DNA of 39,079 nucleotides from an uncultured Bacteroidales bacterium (lineage in GTDB: Bacteria > Bacteroidota > Bacteroidia > Bacteroidales > P3). Within the stretch, counting starts at the first letter, position 1. Each line of letters starts with the position of its first letter. This document shows positions 31,736-39,079 of this stretch, in pieces. The DNA lies in the NCBI GenBank assembly GCA_905233895.1, contig CAJOFL010000014.1, positions 1-39,079 on the forward strand. The letters run 5' to 3'. The position numbers and the translations under genes were made by a program. The notes beneath the pieces are model-generated. The model worked only from the letters and a program-made list of their open reading frames with translations. It was not told the DNA's origin and made no database searches.

Positions 31736-33313
31736 ATGTCAGAGATAAAGCCTGCCGAAGTATCGGCAATTCTGAAGAAACAACTGGCCGATGTCAACCT
31801 CGAGGTTGAACTTGAGGAAGTTGGCACCGTTCTCACCGTCGGCGATGGTATCGCTCGCATCTATGGCCTCAACAATGCCCAGAGCGGCGAGTTGGTTGAG
31901 TTCGACAACGGCGACCAAGGTATTGTCCAGAACTTGGAGGAGGACAACGTCGGCGTTGTTATGCTCGGCGAGGTCAGTGATATCAACGAAGGTGACACAG
32001 TGCGTCGCACACGTCGCATCGCATCGCTCCGCGTGGGCGAGGGTATGCTCGGCCGTGTCATTAACACTATTGGACAACCCATCGATGGTAAAGGGCCTAT
32101 AGAGGGCGACCTTTATGAAATGCCCATCGAGCGTAAGGCTCCCGGCGTCATTTTCCGCCAGCCCGTCGAACAGCCGCTCCAGACCGGTATCAAGGCTATT
32201 GACTCCATGATTCCTATCGGACGTGGTCAGCGTGAGCTCATTATTGGTGACCGTCAGACTGGTAAGACCGCAATCGCCATTGATACAATTATCAACCAGA
32301 AGAATAATTACGACGCCGGTGACCCCGTCTATTGCATCTATGTCGCTTGCGGACAGAAGGGTTCCACCGTGGCTAACCTCGTGAAGAACCTCGAGGAAAA
32401 AGGAGCTATGGCATATACCATAGTTGTGGCTGCTACGGCTTCCGACCCTGCTGCCATGCAGTTCTATGCCCCATTCGCTGGTGCCGCCATTGGTGAGTAC
32501 TTCCGCGATACAGGTCGTAACGCTTTGGTTATCTATGATGACCTCTCGAAACAGGCCGTCGCCTATCGTGAAGTTTCGTTGCTTCTCCGTCGTCCGCCGG
32601 GACGTGAGGCATACCCTGGTGATGTGTTCTACCTCCACAGCCGTCTGTTGGAACGTGCTGCACGTATCATCCAGAGCGATGCCATAGCCGCCAATATGAA
32701 TGACCTGCCCGTCTCGCTCAAAGATAGAGTACGTGGTGGTGGTTCGCTGACCGCCCTGCCTATCATTGAAACCCAGGCCGGTGACGTCTCGGCATATATC
32801 CCGACCAACGTGATTTCCATTACTGACGGTCAGATATTCCTTGAGACCAACCTTTTCAACTCGGGTGTGCGACCGGCCATCAACGTTGGTATCTCCGTGT
32901 CGCGTGTCGGTGGTAAGGCTCAGATCAAGAGTATGAAGAAAATCGCCGGTACCCTGAAGATGGACCAGGCCCAGTACCGTGAGTTGGAGGCATTCTCCAA
33001 GTTCGGCTCCGATCTTGATGCTGCCACCAAAGCGGTGCTCGACAAAGGTGCCCGTAACGTTGAGGTTCTCAAGCAGCCGCAGTACAGCCCTATGCCAGTT
33101 GAGGAGCAGGTGGCCATAATCTTCTGCGGTACTAACGGCCTGTTGCAGAAGGTGGCTGTCGACAAAGTTCGTGACTTCGAGAAGGCTTTCCTCTTCCTTA
33201 TGCGTCAGGAGCATGCCGACATCCTTGCCAACCTTCGTGCCGGGAAACTGGTCGACAGCGACCTCGCCACCATGAAAGCCCTCGCTTTGGATACAGCAGA
33301 AAGGTATAAGTAA
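31736..33313 (+). CDS. atpA: F-type ATP synthase alpha subunit
   Basis: A 525-residue F1 alpha subunit, the non-catalytic nucleotide-binding partner of beta. Walker A GDRQTGKT lies at 171-178, with the DELSD-like region seen as [20 protein letters not shown] and the signature [22 protein letters not shown]. The N-terminal strand domain ([14 protein letters not shown]) and the C-terminal helical domain are complete. Five bases separate it from atpH. Confidence 0.98.
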   Translation: MSEIKPAEVSAILKKQLADVNLEVELEEVGTVLTVGDGIARIYGLNNAQSGELVEFDNGDQGIVQNLEEDNVGVVMLGEVSDINEGDTVRRTRRIASLRVGEGMLGRVINTIGQPIDGKGPIEGDLYEMPIERKAPGVIFRQPVEQPLQTGIKAIDSMIPIGRGQRELIIGDRQTGKTAIAIDTIINQKNNYDAGDPVYCIYVACGQKGSTVANLVKNLEEKGAMAYTIVVAATASDPAAMQFYAPFAGAAIGEYFRDTGRNALVIYDDLSKQAVAYREVSLLLRRPPGREAYPGDVFYLHSRLLERAARIIQSDAIAANMNDLPVSLKDRVRGGGSLTALPIIETQAGDVSAYIPTNVISITDGQIFLETNLFNSGVRPAINVGISVSRVGGKAQIKSMKKIAGTLKMDQAQYRELEAFSKFGSDLDAATKAVLDKGARNVEVLKQPQYSPMPVEEQVAIIFCGTNGLLQKVAVDKVRDFEKAFLFLMRQEHADILANLRAGKLVDSDLATMKALALDTAERYK

Positions 33314-34188
33314 TGGCAAATCTTAAAGAAGTACGCACCCGTATAGCCTCCGTCAGTTCGACGCAGCAAATTACCTCGGCCATGAAGATGGTGTCCGCGG
33401 CCAAGTTCCGCCGTGCACAGAACGCCATCATCGGTATGCGGCCCTATGCTGCGCAACTGAACGAGATTATCGCCGATATAGATACTGGCGACGGAGTGCT
33501 GACCCCCTACCATGTTGTGCGCCCTGTACAGACGGTGCTCTTGGTAGTAGTCACCAGCAACAAGGGTCTCTGCGGTGCTTTCAACAGCAATGTGCTGAAG
33601 CTTGCCCATCAGCGTCTAGCCCACTGGCGCTCCGAGGGAGTTGCCATACGTATGGTGTGTATCGGCAAGAAGGCATCTGAGCAAATGGCCCGTCAGAAAG
33701 ATGTGCAGATTGCCTCATATGACGAGTTGCTTGACTCGCCCGCTTTTGACCCCATCGCCACGTTGGCTGACACCTTGATGGATGACTTCGCTGATAAGAA
33801 AATAGATCGCGTCGAACTGATATACAATCAGTTCAAGAATTCCCTTTCTCAGGTGCTATTCTGCGAGCAGTTCCTGCCGGTTGAAAATAAAAAAACTAGT
33901 CATACTGGTGATACTAGTACCACAAGAAATGACTATATTTTCGAGCCGTCGAAGGAGGATATTCTGCGTGAGATGATACCACTCACCTTGCGCAGCACCT
34001 TCTATCGAATGGTGCTTGATTCGCTGGCAGCCGAGCACGGTGCACGAATGACCGCTATGCAAAAGGCCACCGACAACGCCACCGAGTTGCTCAAAGAGTT
34101 GCGTCTCAGTTACAATAAGGCCCGTCAGGCCGCCATCACCAACGAGATTATTGAAATAGTGAGCGGCTCAGAAGCCTTGAAGGGTTAA
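33313..34188 (+). CDS. atpG: F-type ATP synthase gamma subunit
   Basis: A 291-residue central rotor shaft. Recognisable are the N-terminal helix EVRTRIASVSSTQQITSAMK, VTSNKGLCGAFNSN, and the C-terminal helix ATDNATELLKELRLSYNKAR with QAAITNEIIEIVSG. A polar insert (NKKTSHTGDTSTTRND, about 196-211) precedes YIFEPSKEDIL. Its ATG shares one base with the atpA stop (TAATG). It ends the operon, followed by a strong terminator. Confidence 0.96.
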   Translation: MANLKEVRTRIASVSSTQQITSAMKMVSAAKFRRAQNAIIGMRPYAAQLNEIIADIDTGDGVLTPYHVVRPVQTVLLVVVTSNKGLCGAFNSNVLKLAHQRLAHWRSEGVAIRMVCIGKKASEQMARQKDVQIASYDELLDSPAFDPIATLADTLMDDFADKKIDRVELIYNQFKNSLSQVLFCEQFLPVENKKTSHTGDTSTTRNDYIFEPSKEDILREMIPLTLRSTFYRMVLDSLAAEHGARMTAMQKATDNATELLKELRLSYNKARQAAITNEIIEIVSGSEALKG

Positions 34189-34204
34189 AAACAGAAAATA
34201 TTCA

Positions 34205-34240
34205 GACACCGGTACTGTCGTTGTACCGGTGTCTTTTTTT
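34205..34240 (+). terminator. Terminator of the atpEFHAG operon
   Basis: GACACCGGTAC (34205-34215) pairs perfectly with GTACCGGTGTC (34223-34233) around a seven-base loop, followed by seven T. It ends ten bases before the start of the C10 peptidase gene, for which no separate promoter is seen. Confidence 0.92.
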
Positions 34241-34250
34241 ATTAACGAAT

Positions 34251-36500
34251 ATGAAAAAAACAATACTCCTCCTCGCCGTTTTGGCTATGTTAGCTGGAGC
34301 CTCAGCCAAACCGGTATCTCCGTTCCTCGCTTCTGAAGTCGCCAGCCACTTCTTCCCCAATACGCAGCTGCGTACCGTGGAAATGGATGGGATGTACCTG
34401 TTTGCCCCTGATGGCGGCAACGGCTTTGTGCTGGTAGCGAACGACGATTGTGTGCGTCCGGTGCTTGCCTATTCACCAGACGGCACATTCGACCCCAACG
34501 CCATGCCCGTCCATCTGCGCCGGTGGATTGAAGGCTACGCCCGCGAGATAGCCTCCGTGAAGGAAGCCGGCTTGTCACAGTCGGCTGCGGTTGCCGCAGA
34601 GTGGAACTACTATCTTGGCGAAGCTCCGAAGACATTTGGCGACACCATCGCACCTATGCTCACCTCGGTATGGAACCAGGGCAACTATTTTAATACCCTC
34701 TGCCCATACGATACCCAGGATTCTATGCGTTGTTATACTGGCTGCACTGCAACTGCCACGGCGCAGATTATGAACTACTGGGAGCATCCGGCAGTAGGAT
34801 GGGGGAGCAATGCCTATTATCACCCCAGGTATGGAATCCTCACGGCCATGTTCGACACCACCTACTACCGTTGGGATATGATGCCCGACACGCTCAACTA
34901 CCTCACTGACCCCGACTCTGCCCTGGCTGTGGCCGAGTTGATGTATCATGTGGGTGTGGCCGTTAATATGAACTATGGTACTAGTGGTTCTGGAGCGGCA
35001 GTTAATGCATATGGCAGCACTACACGTCCTTCCGCTGAGAATGCCCTCAAGACCTACTTCAAGTACAGCCCGATGCTATATGGTGTACTCAAGACCGAGT
35101 ATACAGACAGCGAGTGGGATAGCCTCATGCACTCCGAGGTTGCCGCTGGCCGGCCGGTGCTCTATGCTGGTTACGACTCCTCCGGTGGTCATGCCTTCGT
35201 TCTCGATGGTTGTCAGCTTATTGAGGATTCCCTCTCCACGCGCCTGTTCTTCCATGTCAATTGGGGTTGGGGCGGTGCTTACGACGGCTATTATACCCTA
35301 GATTCTCTCTCTCCTGGTGCTGGCGGTGCCGGGGGAAATGCTACATATACCTTTAATATAAGCAATTCGGCCATAGTTGGCATTATCCCCATAACAGCGG
35401 CAGCCGACAGCATGGTGACCGTTAGCCTTGAGCCCAATTTTCCTGGTCACGGCACGGTCAGCGGTAGCGGCTACTACCGTACGGGGGTCGATACTGTTAA
35501 TATATGGGCTCGTGCCGCAGAGGGCTATCGATTTGTGCGGTGGCAGAGTGGCTCATTACAGAATCCGCTCACCTTTGTCGCTATGGGCGACATGATTGAT
35601 ACCGCTATCTTCGAACGTCTACAAGGAGACACTCTGGGCTATTGCTATGATGGCCTCTCTACTTCGTGGGTCGACGATTACGGTTCGACCACTGAGTGGG
35701 GCATCCGCATCCCGGCTTCGATGCGTGGTGCCGGACGTGTCATGCGGGCCGTACAGTTCTTCCCTTATGAGGGCGGCGACCATACTCTGAAAATATATTT
35801 CGGTTCAAACCTTGCCTCAGCTACTCTAGTCCACACCCAGACTATCTCCGTTACCGGTGCGGAATACCGTCAGTGGAACGAGTTTCCTCTCACCGATACC
35901 TTCCGTGTCTCAGGCAATGATGTGGTGTGGGTCACTATGAGTTACACAGGTGGTGGATACCCCGCTTCCATGTCGCGCTATTGTGGTAACAGCGATGGCT
36001 CGTGGTATCATCTTCCCCAGGGATGGGCCAAGTTCGACGAGGAGGATATTTTCTATGGCAGTTGGATGTTGCGTGGTGTTTTTGAACCTCGCACAATCAC
36101 CATTGACGTACAGCCTGCTGATCCCAATATCTGTACTACCTTTGGTGAAGGCACCTATCGTGGCGGCGACCCGGTTACCATCGGTGCTGTCATCCTCGAC
36201 CCGCGCTGTACCTTCCAACACTGGAGCGATGGGTCTCCTTTCAACCCATATACCTTTACCGCCAGCGATGACACCCTCATGGTAGCACATTGCCATTGTG
36301 ATGGTCTCGGCATTGACGATGCTGATGCCGATATTGTTGAAGTGACTGTCGAGGGGCGTACCGTGAGCGTAAACACCGATGCCGAGTTCTACGACCTTCA
36401 GGGCCGCCTGCTGGCTCGTGGCAGTCGGGCTTCTATGCCAGTTGCCGGTGTCTATGTACTCCGTATAGGTAGCGCCGCTAAAAAAGTGGTGGTGCTTTAA
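34251..36500 (+). CDS. C10 family (streptopain-like) cysteine peptidase with C-terminal sorting domain
   Basis: A 749-residue exported protease. ATG 34251 is chosen over TTG 34221 because it opens the signal peptide (MKKTILLLAVLAMLAGASA). A Spi-type propeptide (20-130) is followed by the catalytic domain with nucleophile Cys165 in TGCTATATAQIM, His314 in GGHAFVLDGC and the HVNWGWGG motif (334-342). Residues about 395-465 and 625-690 are beta-rich repeats of the InlB B-repeat kind (RFVRWQSGS, TFQHWSDGS). The end (EFYDLQGRLLARGS, VAGVYVLRIG, KKVVVL) resembles a type IX secretion sorting domain. It is probably secreted to or beyond the cell surface and activated by removal of the propeptide. Confidence 0.92.
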   Translation: MKKTILLLAVLAMLAGASAKPVSPFLASEVASHFFPNTQLRTVEMDGMYLFAPDGGNGFVLVANDDCVRPVLAYSPDGTFDPNAMPVHLRRWIEGYAREIASVKEAGLSQSAAVAAEWNYYLGEAPKTFGDTIAPMLTSVWNQGNYFNTLCPYDTQDSMRCYTGCTATATAQIMNYWEHPAVGWGSNAYYHPRYGILTAMFDTTYYRWDMMPDTLNYLTDPDSALAVAELMYHVGVAVNMNYGTSGSGAAVNAYGSTTRPSAENALKTYFKYSPMLYGVLKTEYTDSEWDSLMHSEVAAGRPVLYAGYDSSGGHAFVLDGCQLIEDSLSTRLFFHVNWGWGGAYDGYYTLDSLSPGAGGAGGNATYTFNISNSAIVGIIPITAAADSMVTVSLEPNFPGHGTVSGSGYYRTGVDTVNIWARAAEGYRFVRWQSGSLQNPLTFVAMGDMIDTAIFERLQGDTLGYCYDGLSTSWVDDYGSTTEWGIRIPASMRGAGRVMRAVQFFPYEGGDHTLKIYFGSNLASATLVHTQTISVTGAEYRQWNEFPLTDTFRVSGNDVVWVTMSYTGGGYPASMSRYCGNSDGSWYHLPQGWAKFDEEDIFYGSWMLRGVFEPRTITIDVQPADPNICTTFGEGTYRGGDPVTIGAVILDPRCTFQHWSDGSPFNPYTFTASDDTLMVAHCHCDGLGIDDADADIVEVTVEGRTVSVNTDAEFYDLQGRLLARGSRASMPVAGVYVLRIGSAAKKVVVL

Positions 36501-36559
36501 GTCCGTAAGACCATAAATTCCTTAATTTGAATAGAAAACAAGAAAAAACAATATAAACT

Positions 36560-37870
36560 ATGGAACAAAAAACTACCAACAAGATTGCCATTGTGCCGGT
36601 GATTACTATGTTCTTTATGTTCGCCATGATTAGTTTTGTGACCAACATGGCCGCACCATTCGGCAATATATGGAAGAATCAGTATGAATGGGCCGGCATG
36701 CTCGGCAACATGATGAACTTCCTGGCCTACCTCATCATGGGTATCCCTGCAGGTAAACTTATGCAGCGCATAGGCTATAAGAAGACCGCTCTCTGGGCCC
36801 TAGGTGTGGGTTTCGTGGGCATGGCTGTGCAGTACCTTTCGAGCCGTGTGGGGGCCGATGTGGCTACCTTCACAGTCAAGGGTGAGCCTGTGATGCTCAA
36901 CTTCCTTGTGTATCTGCTTGGAGCATTCGTGTGTGGCTTCTGTGTGTGCATGCTCAATACTGTGGTCAACCCCATGCTCAACCTTCTCGGAGGCGGCGGC
37001 AACCGTGGTAACCAGCTTATCCAGACCGGCGGCACCCTCAATTCGCTTACTGGTACACTCACCCCGCTTTTGGTTGGCGCCCTTATAGGTACGGTGACCG
37101 ACCGCACCTCAATGACCGACGTGACTCCCTTGCTCTTCATTGCCATGGGTGTTTTTGCATTGGCTTTTGTCATCATCCTTTGTGTCAATATCCCAGAGCC
37201 GGCTCGCAGCCGTATCATACGTGGCGGTCGCGACAAATATTCAGCTTGGAGTTTCCGCCATCTGGTACTCGGTGTCATAGCCATCTTCTTCTATGTTGGT
37301 ATCGAGGTGGGCATCCCTGCTGAACTCAACTTCTACCTCACTGACGACCCTCTTTGCGGAGCCGCCATCGGCGGAGCAGTGGCAGCCATCTACTGGCTGT
37401 TGATGATGGTGGGTCGTGCATGCAGTGCTGCTATCAGTGGCAAGATAGCCACTCGAACCCAGCTCTCCTTTGTGGCACTGCTTGCCATTGTCCTCATTGT
37501 GGTGGCCATCATCGTGCCTAGTTCAGTGCGTATATCCATGCCGGGCTACAGCGTGGCCGATGGTTTTGCGATGTTCCAGGTGCCTCTGAGTGCCCTCTTC
37601 CTTGTACTCTGCGGCCTTTGCACCTCACTCATGTGGGGTGGCATCTTCAACCTTTCGGTCGAAGGGCTTGGCAAGTATACCGAGCAGGCATCCGGCATCT
37701 TCATGATGATGGTGGTGGGTGGCGGCGTCATGCCGTTCCTGCAGAACGCTCTTGCCTCGAGCATCGGCTACATGGGCTCCTACTGGCTTGTGGCTGCTAT
37801 GCTGGCTTATATTCTCTTTTATGCCCTCGTGGGCAGTAAGAATGTCAATACAGACATCCCTGTTGAGTGA
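36560..37870 (+). CDS. MFS sugar permease, FucP/GluP-like
   Basis: A 436-residue transporter with about twelve hydrophobic segments. The N-terminal pattern FVTNMAAPFGNIWKNQYEW, FLAYLIMGIPAGKLMQRIGYKK and LNTVVNPMLNLLGGGGNRGN resemble fucose/glucose-galactose:H+ symporters of the major facilitator superfamily. The sugar cannot be named from sequence. It lies 59 bases after the C10 peptidase and 20 bases before the secreted FN3 protein, without clear promoters, so the three may be co-transcribed. Confidence 0.85.
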   Translation: MEQKTTNKIAIVPVITMFFMFAMISFVTNMAAPFGNIWKNQYEWAGMLGNMMNFLAYLIMGIPAGKLMQRIGYKKTALWALGVGFVGMAVQYLSSRVGADVATFTVKGEPVMLNFLVYLLGAFVCGFCVCMLNTVVNPMLNLLGGGGNRGNQLIQTGGTLNSLTGTLTPLLVGALIGTVTDRTSMTDVTPLLFIAMGVFALAFVIILCVNIPEPARSRIIRGGRDKYSAWSFRHLVLGVIAIFFYVGIEVGIPAELNFYLTDDPLCGAAIGGAVAAIYWLLMMVGRACSAAISGKIATRTQLSFVALLAIVLIVVAIIVPSSVRISMPGYSVADGFAMFQVPLSALFLVLCGLCTSLMWGGIFNLSVEGLGKYTEQASGIFMMMVVGGGVMPFLQNALASSIGYMGSYWLVAAMLAYILFYALVGSKNVNTDIPVE

Positions 37871-37890
37871 AACAAAAAACCATATAAGTT

Positions 37891-39079
37891 ATGAGAAAAC
37901 GTTTATCCTTTTTGATTCTAGCCGCGGCCCTGCTGTTACCTATGATGGCAAGTGCACAGGCGGTAACACTGGCCAACTACGGCTTCACAACGGGTGTTGA
38001 CGCCACGAAGTGGGTCGATATGAACGGTTCTACCCAGATTCTTTCGCCGACCGGTAGCGACGGAATGGCCTCCTCGTTGCAGAACATTGGTTTTACCTTC
38101 CCGTTCGGCTCGTCAACCTATACACAGTATTCCGTCAACACTGATGGTAACCTGCGTCTGGGTGGCACGGCAACTGGCACCTCTTATTATGCCACTCCGT
38201 TCAGTTCGTCGTATTCCGACCAGAACAATCCCAAGATAAATGCTTTCGGTTGTGATGGCTATGGTGTTTCCGGTTCGCACTATGTGAAGGCCAAGCAGCA
38301 TGTGACTGCCACCGACGACACAATGCTTGTTGTGGAGTTTTGCTTGGGTACCTACTCCACTACCACGCGCGACTTCCTCTACAAGTGGCAGATCCACCTC
38401 TATACCAGCGGCAATATCGACATTGTTTTCCCGTCAGCTTCCGGTATCCCCACTACTGCTCCCGCAGTGACCCACCAGTGCGGTATGTGCGCAAGCAGTT
38501 CTGACGGATGGGTGATTTCCTCCGCCTCCAACATCGCCTATCATTTTACAAACGGCAGCTCTGTTACCAATCCCGCCAACACATGGTTCGACGCCAACCG
38601 TTATTACTCCTTTATCCATCCCTCCAATATCTCGTGTCCGGCACCTACTGGCCTGACGGCTGCCAACATAACTGCCAATTCCATGACCTTGTCATGGACC
38701 AGGGGTGGCAACGAAAACGCTTGGGAACTTGAATTCGACGGTGATTTCTACTATCCGACCGATACATTCTATACTCTGTACAACCTCGACGGCAACACGC
38801 CATATATTGCCATTGTACGCGCCATCTGTGGTTATGGCGACACCAGTTTTTTATGTGCGAACGAGTTCCGCACCGCCTGTGCGGCCATCTCGACTCTGCC
38901 TTACACCGACGATTTTGAGAACGACCCCTACTACCTTTCGGGCACGACCACCTATGCCGAGGCTTTGCCTTACTGCTGGCACCGTATCAACGACGCCACC
39001 GGCACCTACAACTACTACCCCTATATCACCACCACCGCTTCCTACATTATCCATGGCAGCAAGAGCATGTACTGGTACC
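37891..39079 (+). CDS. Secreted FN3-domain protein, cut by the window edge
   Basis: The frame is open from ATG 37891 to the right edge (396 residues) without a stop. It begins with a signal peptide (MRKRLSFLILAAALLLPMMASAQA). Residues about 25-245 form a beta-rich domain (IGFTFPFGSSTYTQYSVN, NTDGNLRLGG) as in several Bacteroidales cell-surface proteins. An FN3 domain follows (CPAPTGLTAANITANSM, 249-330), then a region starting TLPYTDDFEND resembling the start of cleaved-adhesin or MAM-like domains. It is probably a type IX secretion substrate, but its C-terminus is outside the window. Confidence 0.82.
   Translation, partial: MRKRLSFLILAAALLLPMMASAQAVTLANYGFTTGVDATKWVDMNGSTQILSPTGSDGMASSLQNIGFTFPFGSSTYTQYSVNTDGNLRLGGTATGTSYYATPFSSSYSDQNNPKINAFGCDGYGVSGSHYVKAKQHVTATDDTMLVVEFCLGTYSTTTRDFLYKWQIHLYTSGNIDIVFPSASGIPTTAPAVTHQCGMCASSSDGWVISSASNIAYHFTNGSSVTNPANTWFDANRYYSFIHPSNISCPAPTGLTAANITANSMTLSWTRGGNENAWELEFDGDFYYPTDTFYTLYNLDGNTPYIAIVRAICGYGDTSFLCANEFRTACAAISTLPYTDDFENDPYYLSGTTTYAEALPYCWHRINDATGTYNYYPYITTTASYIIHGSKSMYWY

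Noticed and set aside
31739..33319. 526-codon ORF antisense to atpA
   Set aside because: It mirrors atpA almost exactly, has no recognisable domain, and follows from codon bias leaving few stops in that frame.
33895..33920. Two ACTAGT sites in atpG as a regulatory repeat
   Set aside because: They lie in a variable polar insert of the protein and can be explained by codon usage for Thr-Ser residues.

Overview
The window is a stretch of chromosome from a member of the Bacteroidales, probably an uncultured gut or rumen lineage. The evidence is promoters of the Bacteroidetes type (TAnnTTTG at -7, a TTTG/TTG element about 19-20 bases further upstream), almost no Shine-Dalgarno sequences, two secreted C10 (streptopain-like) cysteine peptidases of which the complete one ends in a type IX-like sorting domain, a GSCFA-domain protein, a DUF2079 membrane protein, and menaquinone genes. 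No insertion sequence, phage gene or CRISPR array was seen. Both window edges cut genes: a C10 peptidase on the left and a secreted FN3 protein on the right.

Layout. 1-3600: truncated C10 peptidase, then a response regulator and a TPR/lipoprotein-type sensor kinase, all on the minus strand. 3600-5200: a lipoprotein glycosidase of the GH5-like clan and a possible small RNA. 5174-8444: the minus-strand operon aspS-menA-menG (tRNA charging and the last two steps of menaquinone synthesis). 8512-11543: a secreted endonuclease/phosphatase-fold protein coupled to an EF-hand membrane protein. 11754-12533: a cytosolic protein of uncertain function. 12611-18202: the most unusual region, a plus-strand run of a small secreted protein, an outer-membrane barrel, five tandem paralogs and a short radical SAM enzyme. 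18189-21285 (minus): a UvrD-type helicase with an exonuclease domain nested inside it, and a Nudix hydrolase. 21337-21474: a 45-residue basic protein with its own promoter and terminator. 21711-23180: DUF2079 protein. 23359-30001 (plus): tRNA-Cys, a secreted coiled-coil protein, dnaE, a GSCFA protein and ddl. 30341-34188: atpE-F-H-A-G, half of the F-type ATP synthase. 34251-39079: C10 peptidase, sugar permease and a secreted FN3 protein.

The best candidate for an undescribed system is 13014-18202. Each of the five paralogs starts with the same roughly 60-residue domain holding five conserved cysteines (one near the start, then C-x5-C-x3-C-x2-C). This domain is followed by what looks like a complete signal peptide (paralogs 1, 3, 5) or a lipobox (paralogs 2, 4). 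After that come different extracytoplasmic domains: carboxypeptidase-regulatory-like in 1, 3 and 5, TonB C-terminal in 4, none recognised in 2. Four of the five end in related tails (LEIEGVxVxVK type). The last paralog is joined through a TGATG overlap to a PflA-like radical SAM enzyme, and no glycyl radical enzyme lies in the window.

Two families of short dispersed repeats also stand out. An 11-base unit (GCGTTGATCAG) is tandemly repeated just downstream of three different genes, with a 55-base block identical at two of the sites. A second, TCAACTCTCAATTC-like repeat lies in frame inside the coding sequences of the helicase and the GSCFA protein.
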